From: Parabacteroides sp. PFB2-10
GTDB lineage: Bacteria; Bacteroidota; Bacteroidia; Bacteroidales; Tannerellaceae
Assembly (NCBI RefSeq): GCF_029893085.1
Contig: NZ_JARXWI010000002.1
Location: forward strand, 293,835-357,834
Reading direction: 5' to 3'
DNA: 64,000 bases
The position numbers were made by a program, and so were the translations under genes. This document shows positions 46,570 to 56,293 of this stretch, piece by piece; position 1 is the stretch's first letter; each line of letters starts with the position of its first letter. Below the pieces are notes generated by a model that worked only from the letters and a program-made list of their open reading frames with translations, had not been told where the DNA came from and made no database searches.

Positions 46570-49095
46570 TTATCTATACAAATGGTCTGCCTGTTGCAGA
46601 ATTTTGTTAACCAGTAGGGGGTGTTCTTCACCACGGTCTAAAAGATTATCAACGGCTTTGCGCGCATTTTCTGATGTTTGATCAGAGAGGATAGCATGCA
46701 ACCAGTTGGTGGGAAGAAATATATCACCCTGCTCCTTAGCTACTTCTGCCAGATAGACTCCCATATGCACAAGCCTTTCTATTTCCTCCTCTTTCAACAA
46801 CTTGGGATGGTAAAGGTAGTTCAATGCACTTACGATCCAGGGTTCGCTATAATTAGATATGGCATAAGACAGTTTTACTAAGTATAATAAACGATCCTCC
46901 TCCTCTTTGGGACGGATGAATGTGGAGACAAAGGCATATTGTTCCCGGCGGTCAGGATTAGTAATCCGATTAATTTGTTCCTGATAAATATCCGACAAGA
47001 GGTCGGGCTTATACATCATCATCTTATAAGAAAGGTCGGTATAATCATTTTCGCTTAACAGGCAAGCGCCCGGTTGCTCTTTGTTTTTCCATACCGTATA
47101 GAGGCGGTCGATGGCTGTGTTGCTATCGGCCAGGGATGCATAGGTACGGAATGCCTGCAGGCGGAATGAGCGGTCGGGATGCGTATGTACCATCTGCCAC
47201 AAAGCCTTTTCGACCGGAGGGGTATCGATGGAGAATAGCTGTACACAACGAGCCATATTACTTAGTGCCATGGCATTTAGTAAAGGGTTGTTCTTTTGGG
47301 AGATATAACTCAGTATCTCTTGCACATACCATTGAGGATCTATGTTTTTTCGGATCACATTTTCATACAGGGTGATCAACAGAGAACCACAGAAGACATC
47401 ATCCCGGCTTCTCTTTAACTTCATCATGACATGACGGGCGTCGGCTTCGCTAAGTGGGAAATAGCCATATCCCTTTCCGTCGCTGTTAGGCAATATAATG
47501 GGGTTGTTTGCCTCTGGAAAATCGATGCGTATGGAGGGTGAATCTATTTTAAAGACAATGGGGATGGTTTTCCGGCTGTTCCCATCCACCAGGGTATAGC
47601 TTATTTCCTGTGGCCAGATAAGTCCCCGGTTCAGAGGATCGGATTGAGTAACAACCAACTGCTTGTTTTCGATATGTGCCTCGATCTCCGGCATACCTTT
47701 TTCATGTATCCACACATGACTCCATTCTTCCAGGTCTTCCTCCGTGTATTTATCAAAAATAGCTACCAACTCCTCCCAGGTAGCGTTGCCATAGGCATAG
47801 GTATGAAGATACTCCTGAATGCCTTTACGGAAAGACTCCTCCCCCAGCCTGCCGAGCAGCTTTTCCATGACTATCGGCGATTTGTTGTAGATGATCTGTC
47901 CGTAGATTAGGCCAGCGTTTGTGAGGTTATCGAGCTCCTGCTTGATAGAGGTGGTACCGGCGGTTCGGTCTTCCGAATAGGCGGCCGGGTAATAGCTGCG
48001 TAGGAAGTTCAGGTCGTGGTTGACAGTCGGATACAATGGTTCAACCATGCGTGCCGCAAAGTAATTGGCAAAGACCTCTTTGGTCCATACGTCATCAAAC
48101 CATTTCATGGTGACATAATCGCCAAACCACATATGTGCCGTCTCATGAGCGATCAGGGAACTCCGACTAAGTCTTTCATTTAATGTAGGTTGTTCGTTTA
48201 GGAACATACGGCGATCGTTATAGAGTGTGGCTCCTGTGTGTTCCATTCCACCAAACTGGAAGCCGGGAAGAATAATCAGGTCATATTTGGCAAATGGGTA
48301 AGGGATCGTGGTGTATTCTTCCATCCACTCCAGAGCATCAAAGACCTCTTTAGCAATGTCAGGACATTGGGCAACCTTCTTGGGATCGGTTTCCCGATGG
48401 TAAAGGGTTATTTCACGACCGTTGCGTTCCTGCTTTTCCTTATCGAACTTTCCGGCAACAAAGGCAAAGAGATAGGTGCTAAGCGGTTCTGTCTCCCGGA
48501 AACGGATCACTCCGTCTTTTTCAGACTCTACCGGGCTGTTGCTAACGGCTTCCCATCCGTTGGGCAGATGCAGGGAAAGGGTATAATTCGCTTTTAGATC
48601 CGGTTGATCGAAGCAGGGGAAGAGCGTGTGGGCTTTATTGGGGACAAGTAAGGTGTACAGAAACTCATTCTCACGGTTTAGGGAGTGGCTGTTGACGGCA
48701 AAGCGGACACATAACGTATGCTTGGACACTTCCCGGCCTTCCGGCGGATAGATAAATATATGTCCGTTTTTAAACCGGTAATCAATCGACTCGCCATTCA
48801 AAACAACTTCTTTTATCCACTCTTCTTTTGTAAAGAAATCAAGAATGAGTGGCTGGTTGTTGGCTATAACAAGCGAAATATTTGCATTGCCCTGGAGTTG
48901 TTGTCCGAGTGAATCGGGAATATCGAAGTGTAGTGAATAGGCTATTTCCCGGTAGTTTTCTTTTCGAAATTCAGCTAGTTCTGCGCTAACGCCCTGGTTT
49001 AATAAATGACCGTGTTTATCCTCTTCCACAGAGGGTTTGCAAGAGATAAATACACACACCAATAAAAAGCCTAAAAGGCTATTTGTCTTTGTCAT
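46570..49095 (-). CDS. M1-family aminopeptidase lipoprotein
   Basis: The 841-residue zinc metallopeptidase has a lipoprotein signal (VCVFISC, Cys19). HETAH (317-321) and Glu340 in WTKEVFANY make the HExxH-x18-E zinc site. FGGMEHTG replaces the classical GAMEN exopeptidase motif, a variant usual among Bacteroidetes M1 lipoproteins as far as I recall. Helical repeats fill the C-terminal third. It probably trims peptides at the cell envelope. Confidence 0.9.
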   Translation of the reverse strand: MTKTNSLLGFLLVCVFISCKPSVEEDKHGHLLNQGVSAELAEFRKENYREIAYSLHFDIPDSLGQQLQGNANISLVIANNQPLILDFFTKEEWIKEVVLNGESIDYRFKNGHIFIYPPEGREVSKHTLCVRFAVNSHSLNRENEFLYTLLVPNKAHTLFPCFDQPDLKANYTLSLHLPNGWEAVSNSPVESEKDGVIRFRETEPLSTYLFAFVAGKFDKEKQERNGREITLYHRETDPKKVAQCPDIAKEVFDALEWMEEYTTIPYPFAKYDLIILPGFQFGGMEHTGATLYNDRRMFLNEQPTLNERLSRSSLIAHETAHMWFGDYVTMKWFDDVWTKEVFANYFAARMVEPLYPTVNHDLNFLRSYYPAAYSEDRTAGTTSIKQELDNLTNAGLIYGQIIYNKSPIVMEKLLGRLGEESFRKGIQEYLHTYAYGNATWEELVAIFDKYTEEDLEEWSHVWIHEKGMPEIEAHIENKQLVVTQSDPLNRGLIWPQEISYTLVDGNSRKTIPIVFKIDSPSIRIDFPEANNPIILPNSDGKGYGYFPLSEADARHVMMKLKRSRDDVFCGSLLITLYENVIRKNIDPQWYVQEILSYISQKNNPLLNAMALSNMARCVQLFSIDTPPVEKALWQMVHTHPDRSFRLQAFRTYASLADSNTAIDRLYTVWKNKEQPGACLLSENDYTDLSYKMMMYKPDLLSDIYQEQINRITNPDRREQYAFVSTFIRPKEEEDRLLYLVKLSYAISNYSEPWIVSALNYLYHPKLLKEEEIERLVHMGVYLAEVAKEQGDIFLPTNWLHAILSDQTSENARKAVDNLLDRGEEHPLLVNKILQQADHLYR

Positions 49096-49150
49096 ACCGG
49101 TTAGATTTACGGATTAAACTATGTAGTCTTTCAGGAAAGCCAAGTATCTT

Positions 49151-49603
49151 TCAGTCTCTGAGATAGTCGGCTATCGCCAGAAAGTTCTTCTCCAATTGAT
49201 ACATCTGCGTTGCCATAAAGCGATAGAAATCTCCCCAATGCGTACGCCGGTGTATGTCTATTCCTTCGTGAGCGGTATAAACCCGGGCAACCTGTTCACC
49301 TGATTCGCGTACAAAGCAGATATCCCAGATCAACTCTTCCATGCCCTTCTCCAATGACTCTTTATACCAGGTCAGCTTTTCAAACATCTCGAGCCGGGAT
49401 TCTTCTTTGGAATGATTCACTTCAAGAATAACATAAGCGCCCTGGCGGTTGGCGTCAAACTTAAGCTCCACCCCTTTCACCTTTGTATCGTAGAGTCTCC
49501 ACATCTTCTTTCGTCCATGCAGATAGGGTTGCACCTCACAGTAGGCGGCAAAACCCTCCCAAAACTCTACTTTCAACTGCTTCAGTTCTTCGCGGCTATA
49601 CAT
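49151..49603 (-). CDS. DUF4268-domain protein
   Basis: The 150-residue soluble protein matches the DUF4268 pattern (LKQLKVEFWEGFAAYC, AYVILEVNHS, and THWGDFYRFMA near the end). DUF4268 is distantly related to restriction-endonuclease-like folds in some proteins, but this short stand-alone form has no assigned function. Its ATG overlaps the TAA of the M16 peptidase gene by one base, so the two are co-translated. Confidence 0.82.
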   Translation of the reverse strand: MYSREELKQLKVEFWEGFAAYCEVQPYLHGRKKMWRLYDTKVKGVELKFDANRQGAYVILEVNHSKEESRLEMFEKLTWYKESLEKGMEELIWDICFVRESGEQVARVYTAHEGIDIHRRTHWGDFYRFMATQMYQLEKNFLAIADYLRD

Positions 49604-52482
49604 TAACGATAGATATCTTTCTTTTTCAGTTCTACAATGGTGCCAAACTGTGCCAAGCGTTTCATATCAATATGTTTGGAGTTTCCAACAATCATATAAA
49701 CCATTGGGTTATCCTTTACATTCAATTCATAGAAACGGATGATATCATCCATTTGCATCTGCTGGATATCGGCCAGGTAGGCTTTGTTCGGATCCTCGCT
49801 GTATCCTTCGCGCAAATAAGAGGCTAGTTTGGAGGATATGCGCCGGAAAGAGGGGTAATCGTTGCTAATATAGTTGTTCAACGTCTGCTTGAATGCATCC
49901 AATCTCTCCGGTCTCTCCGGCATATTCTTGATCAGTTCATCCAATACGGTCAGAGCATCCAGGGTTTTATCGCCCTGCGTGGAGAGCATGGTAATGAACT
50001 CACCAGGCTGTCCGGCCTGTTTAAACGGAGGAACAACAAAAGAGGCTGATACACGATAGGCAAACGAACGAAACTCACGGATCTCCTGAAACATAATAGA
50101 AGACATATCGCCACCGAAATAACCGGCAAAAAGCCTGGAGGCGTGGCGCAAGTGCATATCGGTTATCTGATCCCCTTTGGTGTATCCATAGATAATGGAT
50201 TGCGAGAGATCCGGCATATTTAGGAAGAAGACCGTTGGTTTATCATATTCCAACGACTCGCGGTATATGGGCGATTGGCTCGCGGTTTGCATGGTGAGGG
50301 GCATGGTTGTCTTCAATACATCGGCCACCTTGGTTGCCGCAAGTGTCCCGGTGTAATGGAAATGACAAGCCACTTTCTGTACGGAGGAAAACTCTTTTAA
50401 CAGATCCGCTCCTTTCAGTTTCTTCACATCGGAAAGGGGCAGCTTCTTCAGGTAGCGGGAGCGCTCCCCGTATTTCACTTTCTCAAGTAGGGCTTTGGCC
50501 AGGTTGTCATTCGATTTCACAAAGCCCTTCTCCATTATTTTCGCTTCATCGATCACCTGCTTGATTTTCTTTTCATCCGCTTTAGGTGACGTAAGGAATT
50601 CGGAAACCATGGCTACGGTCTCTTTAAAATGATCGTCGAAGCCTGTTACCTTCACAATAAACTCCTGATCGGTTGCTTCATACGAGAGGGTACTGCCTAA
50701 TACCTGCAAGCGTTCGCGAAACTCATTGAATGTTTTCTGCTCCGTCCCGATGTAATTCAGGTAACTCGCCAGATAGAGCAATACCGGACGTTCCAGTGTG
50801 CCCACACCATACGAAAGGTTCAAGGTGAAGATGTTATTAACCGGATTCTCGGTTGCAAACAAGGTGGCCTGTTCCTGCAGGGTGATTCTTTCTACATCTT
50901 TCTTGAAATCGATAAAGCGCGGTTGTATTTCTTTCACCGGAAGCTTTTCCAGCTCACGGGCATACACGGAAGAAGAGTCTCTGTGCGGTGGAGTAACCGG
51001 TGTGAATGCAGGCTTCGGCAGATATTCTTTCGGGTATTTCCCCGTCTTCTTCGTGACATGCAGATGGTTGTCGGAAAAATACTTGCGAGCAATCGCACTG
51101 ATATCCTCCCGCGTCAGCCGGTCGATAGCCGTCAGGCTTTCCATATAGTCGTGCCAGCTTTTGCCTTGTGAGTAGATACGCATCATCAACTGCGCACGCG
51201 AGTTGATATCTTCCAGGCTGGAGATATAGTCCCGCTTCTGTTCCAGTTTGAGGCTTTGGAATGTTTCCTCGCTGAAGTCTCCGTTTTTAATTTTATCGAT
51301 AGCTTCCCACACCAGCTTCTCCGCCTTTTTATTGCTTTGGAAAAGAAGTTTCGGGATAACAACAACACCCAGGATGCCTGCCTCATTCATGCTTTCATTC
51401 AACGCCATGGTTGATAAAACCTGGCCGTCGACCATCAGTTTGTCTAAGAATCCGGTACCATTGGAGTTATTCAACAGACCTACGGCTATATTCAGTGCCA
51501 CCTGATCACTGTGATTCGCCGGGACACCACGAAATCCCAAGGCTACCGCCTTTACTACCGGAACAGGAAACTTTATATCGACCGATTCCTTTCCCTTGAA
51601 ATCGGGCAGCTCGACAGGTTCTTTCCGAGGGATATTGCCCGGTCGAATACGTGAAAATGTTTTCTCAAGGATAGGCATCACCTCTTCCGCATCGAAATCG
51701 CCGGAAAGAATGAGTCCCATGTTGGAAGCCACATAATAGGTTTCGAAGAACTTCCGCATCTCCTTCAGGCTTGGATTCTTCAGGTTTTCGGTATTTCCCA
51801 GTATTGGATACGCATAGGGATGCGGGCGGAAATAACGTTCTGTCAACCGCTCTATTGCCTGACTACCCATCATATCGCTATACATATTTTTCTCTTCATA
51901 AACTGTTTCCAGTTCACTCTGGAAAAGACGAAAAACAGGCGACAGCAACCGTTCGCTATTGATCTCTGCCCATTGAGCGAAGTATTGCGGAGAAAAGGTA
52001 TTGAAGTAGACCGTATAATCATAGGAAGTGCCGGCATTCAATCCGGAACCGCCATAACGCGTGATCAATCGGTCGAACTCATTCGGCACCACATAGTCGG
52101 CAGCTTTTACGCTTAAGGCATTAATCTCTTGTTGTATCTGTGCGCGCTCTGCCTGATCTGTCGTCTGGGCTAATGCTTCATATTTTACTTCGATGGAATC
52201 CAATAAGAGCTTTTCTTCGGCATAATTCAATGTTCCGATCTTTTCCGTCCCTTTGAACATGATGTGTTCGAAATAATGCGGTATCCCTGTATCAGGAGAG
52301 TCTTTTGCCCCTGCCTTTACCAATACGGCACCAAAAACCTTAGGCTGACTATGGTCTTCATTCAGCCAAACGGTAAGCCCATTCTGTAAGGTGTATTCTT
52401 TTACTTGCAAAGATTCGGGTGTTTGCGCGTTTAATAACAAAGAACTGGTCAACATCATAAGAGTAAAATATGTTTTCTTCAT
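49603..52482 (-). CDS. M16-family zinc peptidase (double-domain)
   Basis: The 959-residue exported protein has a signal peptide ending near LNAQ (residue 20). HYFEH at 69-73 is the inverted zinc motif HxxEH, and SELETVYEEKNMY about 75-80 residues later supplies the third ligand Glu. The second M16 module (about 520-940) lacks HxxEH and is the usual inactive half. The family degrades peptides in a closed chamber. It is followed by the DUF4268 gene. Confidence 0.92.
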   Translation of the reverse strand: MKKTYFTLMMLTSSLLLNAQTPESLQVKEYTLQNGLTVWLNEDHSQPKVFGAVLVKAGAKDSPDTGIPHYFEHIMFKGTEKIGTLNYAEEKLLLDSIEVKYEALAQTTDQAERAQIQQEINALSVKAADYVVPNEFDRLITRYGGSGLNAGTSYDYTVYFNTFSPQYFAQWAEINSERLLSPVFRLFQSELETVYEEKNMYSDMMGSQAIERLTERYFRPHPYAYPILGNTENLKNPSLKEMRKFFETYYVASNMGLILSGDFDAEEVMPILEKTFSRIRPGNIPRKEPVELPDFKGKESVDIKFPVPVVKAVALGFRGVPANHSDQVALNIAVGLLNNSNGTGFLDKLMVDGQVLSTMALNESMNEAGILGVVVIPKLLFQSNKKAEKLVWEAIDKIKNGDFSEETFQSLKLEQKRDYISSLEDINSRAQLMMRIYSQGKSWHDYMESLTAIDRLTREDISAIARKYFSDNHLHVTKKTGKYPKEYLPKPAFTPVTPPHRDSSSVYARELEKLPVKEIQPRFIDFKKDVERITLQEQATLFATENPVNNIFTLNLSYGVGTLERPVLLYLASYLNYIGTEQKTFNEFRERLQVLGSTLSYEATDQEFIVKVTGFDDHFKETVAMVSEFLTSPKADEKKIKQVIDEAKIMEKGFVKSNDNLAKALLEKVKYGERSRYLKKLPLSDVKKLKGADLLKEFSSVQKVACHFHYTGTLAATKVADVLKTTMPLTMQTASQSPIYRESLEYDKPTVFFLNMPDLSQSIIYGYTKGDQITDMHLRHASRLFAGYFGGDMSSIMFQEIREFRSFAYRVSASFVVPPFKQAGQPGEFITMLSTQGDKTLDALTVLDELIKNMPERPERLDAFKQTLNNYISNDYPSFRRISSKLASYLREGYSEDPNKAYLADIQQMQMDDIIRFYELNVKDNPMVYMIVGNSKHIDMKRLAQFGTIVELKKKDIYR

Positions 52483-52489
52483 TCCATAT

Positions 52490-53314
52490 TTAGTATTGTT
52501 CCTTTTCGTTCGGGAAATCCTGTCGTTTTATATCTTCGATATAGTTTTGTACGGCACTGGTGATCACCTCTTCCAGGTTGGCATAACGACGTAGGAATCG
52601 TGGTGAGAAGCCTTTAGTCAGTCCCAGCATATCGTGCATCACCAATACTTGTCCGTCGACACCGCCTCCGGCTCCAATGCCAATTACCGGTATATTTAGT
52701 TCTGATGCTATACGGGTTGCCAGTTTGGCCGGTATTTTCTCCAAGGTAAGGCCAAAGCATCCTATCTCTTCCATCATGTGGGCATCTGCTATCAACTTTT
52801 CAGCCTCTTCTTCTTCTTTCGCACGCACCGTGTAGGTACCATACTTATTAATTGATTGCGGCATTAATCCTAAATGTGACATAACCGGAATGCCTGCGTC
52901 TATTATCTTTTTTACATCTTCTATGATTTCTTTCCCACCTTCAATTTTCAGAGCATCGGCTCCTGTCTCCTGCATGATGCGAATAGCCGCGTCTAATGAT
53001 TTCAGCGGATTACCCGAACAAGTACCAAACGGCATATCAACAATAACCAAAGCTCTTTTAGTAGCGTTGACTACCGCTTTACCGTGGTAAATCATCTGAT
53101 CCAACGTAATCGGTAATGTGGTCACATTGCCCACCATTACGTTTGAGGCGGAGTCGCCCACTAAAATAACATCCATACCTGCTTCGTCAATAATACGAGC
53201 CATGGAGTAATCATAAGCTGTCAGCATGGAAATCTTTTCTCCCCGCTGTTTCATCTCGATCAGGCGGTGAGTCGTCACCTTCCTGTTTTCTGAATCTCTT
53301 TTTGCAACTGACAT
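52490..53314 (-). CDS. panB: 3-methyl-2-oxobutanoate hydroxymethyltransferase
   Basis: The 274-residue TIM-barrel enzyme makes ketopantoate from alpha-ketoisovalerate and methylene-THF, the first committed step to pantothenate and Co[40 protein letters not shown] and [17 protein letters not shown] are PanB signatures with the Mg ligands Asp and the catalytic Glu. The usual GIGAG-x-x-CDGQ segment here reads GGGVDGQ. It has its own promoter and is followed by the M16 gene after 7 nt. Confidence 0.95.
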   Translation of the reverse strand: MSVAKRDSENRKVTTHRLIEMKQRGEKISMLTAYDYSMARIIDEAGMDVILVGDSASNVMVGNVTTLPITLDQMIYHGKAVVNATKRALVIVDMPFGTCSGNPLKSLDAAIRIMQETGADALKIEGGKEIIEDVKKIIDAGIPVMSHLGLMPQSINKYGTYTVRAKEEEEAEKLIADAHMMEEIGCFGLTLEKIPAKLATRIASELNIPVIGIGAGGGVDGQVLVMHDMLGLTKGFSPRFLRRYANLEEVITSAVQNYIEDIKRQDFPNEKEQY

Positions 53315-53345
53315 AATCTATTATTTAAGTTATAGCTACAGCGGG

Positions 53346-53353
53346 CAAAGGTA
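53346..53353 (-). promoter_or_regulatory. -7 promoter box of panB
   Basis: The minus strand reads TACCTTTG, a perfect match, 32 nt upstream of the start codon. Confidence 0.6.
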
Positions 53354-53383
53354 AATAAATAATCAATCAGAAACCGTTTCCCT

Positions 53384-53426
53384 AAAAAAAGATTAGGCAG
53401 GCTGTCACGAAAAACAACCTGCCTAA
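53384..53426 (-). terminator. Terminator after the small coiled-coil gene
   Basis: TTAGGCAGG (53393-53401) pairs with CCTGCCTAA (53418-53426). On the minus strand a seven-T run follows the stem, so it terminates the gene at 53449-53682 just before the panB promoter. Confidence 0.8.
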
Positions 53427-53448
53427 CACTTTATCATTCCTTTACGGA

Positions 53449-53682
53449 TCAAAAATCATTCATCTTTTCGTCCATTTCTTTCAGCTCTTTGAGCTTTTGT
53501 TCCAACTGTTCTTTTTGTTTAATCAGTTGTAATTCTTCGTTACCTATTTTTTCTTTTCGGTAACGTTCGGCCCAAGCAATTACAGTTCCCAGCTCATCAA
53601 AAGTCAAATGCTTCAAATACCTTTTTACCAGTCTTATAGGATCCTGTTGGGCAGTCTTTCTGTAAGTTCTTTTTGGTGTCAT
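53449..53682 (-). CDS. Small coiled-coil protein, function unknown
   Basis: The 77-residue protein has a basic N-terminus (MTPKRTYRKTAQQDP), a helix with LTFDELGTVIAWAERY and a C-terminal coiled coil (KEQLEQKLKELKEMDEKM). I do not recognise a family. It has a clear terminator and is divergent from the AlaX-type gene, which supports it being real. Confidence 0.65.
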   Translation of the reverse strand: MTPKRTYRKTAQQDPIRLVKRYLKHLTFDELGTVIAWAERYRKEKIGNEELQLIKQKEQLEQKLKELKEMDEKMNDF

Positions 53683-53895
53683 AAATTCTTTTGTTTATAT
53701 ATTATTATATGCTTTTTATATAATAACAAGAAAAGCTTTCAGTTTGTTTTATCTTCCAATATATTAGCTATTTCTCCCCTCTCGATCTACCATGTAAGCC
53801 TGTCGAAGCAAGCTTTATTTTTGGAGTTTTTCTCGGGATTTCCTTTTTATTTGATAATTTCGCTTTTCAAAACGCTAATTAAACATCCAATTCCT

Positions 53896-54363
53896 ATGAT
53901 CGATACAACAGATATCAACAAAAGTAATAAAGAGTATGCCAATCCGGCTATGCACACAGCAGAGCATATCCTGAATCAGACAATGGTGCGCATGTTCGGT
54001 TGCCAGCGTTCACGTAATAGTCATATAGAAAGAAAAAAGAGCAAGTGTGACTACTATTTAAATGAGGCTCCCACACAAGAACAACTCGCGGAAATCGAAA
54101 ATACCGTAAATGACATTATCTCTAAGAATTTGCCTGTTACCATTTCATTTGTTTCTAAAGAGAATGTCCCGGATGAGATAGATTTAAATAAACTTCCTGA
54201 AAATGTAAGTGAGACATTACGCATTGTCAGCGTTGGCGATTACGATAAATGCGCTTGCATTGGCGAACACGTTAAAAACACATCAGAGATTGGTCGTTTT
54301 AAAATATTGACTACTGATTATACCGATGGGCGACTTAGACTCAGGTTTAAAGTAGAACAGTAA
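53896..54363 (+). CDS. AlaX-type alanyl-tRNA editing protein
   Basis: The open frame extends upstream to 53608, but that part is not protein-like and ATG at 53896 (MIDTTDINK) is preferred, giving 155 residues. HTAEH (about residues 20-24) and CACIGEH near 125-131 form the zinc site of the second additional domain of alanyl-tRNA synthetase. Stand-alone forms hydrolyse mischarged Ser- or Gly-tRNA(Ala). It lacks the aminoacylation domain. The specificity is not evident. Confidence 0.8.
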   Translation: MIDTTDINKSNKEYANPAMHTAEHILNQTMVRMFGCQRSRNSHIERKKSKCDYYLNEAPTQEQLAEIENTVNDIISKNLPVTISFVSKENVPDEIDLNKLPENVSETLRIVSVGDYDKCACIGEHVKNTSEIGRFKILTTDYTDGRLRLRFKVEQ

Positions 54364-54371
54364 GAAGGTTG

Positions 54372-54388
54372 TGGCAAATATTTTGCCA
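54372..54388. other. Short palindrome between convergent genes
   Basis: TGGCAAA (54372-54378) and TTTGCCA (54382-54388) form a 7-bp stem with a three-base loop and no T tract. It may be a weak terminator. Confidence 0.35.
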
Positions 54389-54392
54389 TGTA

Positions 54393-55457
54393 CTAAGAAG
54401 GAGCTAAGTAGTTAGAAATATCAAATTTCACCAACATATAGTCATAATCTTCTGTCATTGCAACTGCATATATCGAGTTGTCCTCTTTATTATAACATAT
54501 ATTGTAGAGGTCTATATCCGTGTTAAAACGTATTACGGGGTCTCCGTTCCAGTCAAAGACAGAAATATTCTTGTTGTTGGATTCTTTACTTCCAATCAAA
54601 ATTGAAAAAATATACTCGTCTGATGTACAAATATCTAAGAAGCCCTGAATAGTTTCATCAGTAGGAATAGAGGACATGTTATTTTTATCTTCTAAAATAA
54701 TAGGATAGAAAAGTTTTTCCTGAATAAAATCTATTGTATTACCTATCTTAAATGTTTCCAAAACAGCCCCATAGAAAGTGGCATGCGCTAATTTCATTCT
54801 ATTTGGTGAAACGGATACTCGTTGACTAGCTCCTGTATATGCCCAAAAATCATCAGTAGAAAAATCATTATACTCACTCGTTTTTTCTCCGGCTTCTGTT
54901 CTCAATGAAAATCGACGGTTGTGATTCTCGGATGGAGGATAGACTCGGCTGTCTAATAAATACAGATTTTCGTCAATTATAAATAAATTCGATGGCCTTT
55001 CGATACCTTCTTTACTGTTTTCCGTGAAATCTTTTTTCGAATCGAATGTCAATAGATTTTCCGGATCATCATTTACGGTAAAAATAAAATATTGGTTTGT
55101 GTTCACCTCCAGTACGGTCACTTTTTTTTCATTTTTATTATAATCAAGAGATTCACACCAAGTAGCTATTTCTTCCGGTCCTTGTCCTCTTGTCACATAT
55201 CCCCCAAGATAATCTCCAGTTTGTTTATCGTAAACATGAAGATTGTTATTGTCGGTTAAAACATTTATTACAATATAATTGTCAAATGATATTATTTCCC
55301 TGGGACTTTTCAGTAAAAATGTATCCTGAACAACTGAGTACTTCACATTTATCTGCTTGTCAAAAGCTGGCGGGGAGAATTCTTTATGTTTCGTATCACA
55401 TGATGCAAACATACATATTATGACCATCAAAAGAACTACTCTGTATATATAATTCAT
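54393..55457 (-). CDS. BF3164-like beta-propeller lipoprotein
   Basis: The 354-residue protein has a lipoprotein signal (VIICMFASC, Cys20). The body shows propeller-blade repeats (IISFDNYIVINVLTDNNNL, LHVYDKQTGDYLGGYVTRGQ) with GQGPEEIATW, the motif also seen in the propeller at 15010. Family function is unknown. It is the last ordinary gene before the RHS toxin locus and is not obviously part of it. Confidence 0.8.
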   Translation of the reverse strand: MNYIYRVVLLMVIICMFASCDTKHKEFSPPAFDKQINVKYSVVQDTFLLKSPREIISFDNYIVINVLTDNNNLHVYDKQTGDYLGGYVTRGQGPEEIATWCESLDYNKNEKKVTVLEVNTNQYFIFTVNDDPENLLTFDSKKDFTENSKEGIERPSNLFIIDENLYLLDSRVYPPSENHNRRFSLRTEAGEKTSEYNDFSTDDFWAYTGASQRVSVSPNRMKLAHATFYGAVLETFKIGNTIDFIQEKLFYPIILEDKNNMSSIPTDETIQGFLDICTSDEYIFSILIGSKESNNKNISVFDWNGDPVIRFNTDIDLYNICYNKEDNSIYAVAMTEDYDYMLVKFDISNYLAPS

Positions 55458-55510
55458 AAATAAAAATTGTATTTGTAAAGCACAGCAAAATAGATGTTTT
55501 TATTTACTCC

Positions 55511-55686
55511 TAAAAATAGTAATTATTATTCTCTATATAACCATTCTCCGTAAGAATTCGTTTCAAACTATTGTTTACATACACTGCATGCCCTACATAA
55601 TTCGTTGTCTCGGTTTGGGTCAAGGATGAGGCATTGATAGCCGAACCGATCACCGGCGAGGTGGAATAGTTCGGATTCCATTTCTT
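55511..55686 (-). pseudogene. 176-bp scrap of RHS core
   Basis: The segment matches 57805-57980 inside the mini-RHS gene with about four mismatches over 176 bp. On the minus strand it would encode KKWNPNYSTSPVIGS to ENNNYYF. It has no start of its own and starts exactly at the stop of the lipoprotein immunity gene at 55686. It looks like the residue of an older RHS gene whose tip region was lost or displaced. Confidence 0.85.
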
Positions 55687-56276
55687 TATATAAATCCTTC
55701 AAAAACAATCTCCAGGCTATCTCTGTTATGGATTTTATATCTTCTTCCTATACCATCAAAGTCATAATTTACAAATTCGGAGTTTTCATTATGGAATTCT
55801 TGAGGCGGAGTATCATGCCTTAATTTTTCAACATCTACAAGATTGCAATTACATGAATTGTCATAACCGGATGCTTTTATATACAACTCATGTTCTATCG
55901 GATCATATTCGTCAAACACAATCATATACTTTTGGTAAAGTATGTATCCAGCTAATAAATATGTTTGATAATATAGACAATCTATTATTGTGACATAACA
56001 ATCATCTTTTTTCTTAGTAAAAATAACTTTGATAATATTTGCATACTCTTTCCAAAAAGAAAATAATTCGTTATTATTATAAACACTATCGTATAAACAG
56101 ATCGTACTTTTAATAGCTGAAGATAATGCGGGTGATAAAGCATCCTCCATTTCGTCAGTAAGGAGAACATCCTCCACCTCTGTTGCTTCATTGGGCTGAT
56201 CCGAGGCTTTCTTCTTGCAGGATCCTACGACTGCCAGTAGAGCTAATCCGATAAAAAATAACACTATCCATCTCAT
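55686..56276 (-). CDS. Lipoprotein, candidate immunity protein, paralogue 2
   Basis: The 196-residue protein has a lipoprotein signal (LLAVVGSC, Cys20). It shares with the next gene upstream the start MRWIV, a central block (YYQT, then a run ending in CNCNLVDVEKL) and the end RYKIHNRDSLEIVFEGFI. It is separated from its paralogue by 17 nt. Duplicated genes of this kind downstream of a toxin tip commonly give immunity to variants of the toxin. The lipid anchor suggests protection in the envelope. Family not recognised. Confidence 0.72.
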   Translation of the reverse strand: MRWIVLFFIGLALLAVVGSCKKKASDQPNEATEVEDVLLTDEMEDALSPALSSAIKSTICLYDSVYNNNELFSFWKEYANIIKVIFTKKKDDCYVTIIDCLYYQTYLLAGYILYQKYMIVFDEYDPIEHELYIKASGYDNSCNCNLVDVEKLRHDTPPQEFHNENSEFVNYDFDGIGRRYKIHNRDSLEIVFEGFI

Positions 56277-56293
56277 GACTAAATCTTAAGTAT

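Noticed and set aside
46570..49095. Loss of the exopeptidase motif in the M1 protein as a sign of inactivity
   Set aside because: GGMEH-type motifs seem usual in Bacteroidetes M1 lipoproteins and the zinc site is complete.
53608..53895. N-terminal extension of the AlaX-type protein
   Set aside because: The extension overlaps the divergent small gene and its promoter region and has no resemblance to the family.
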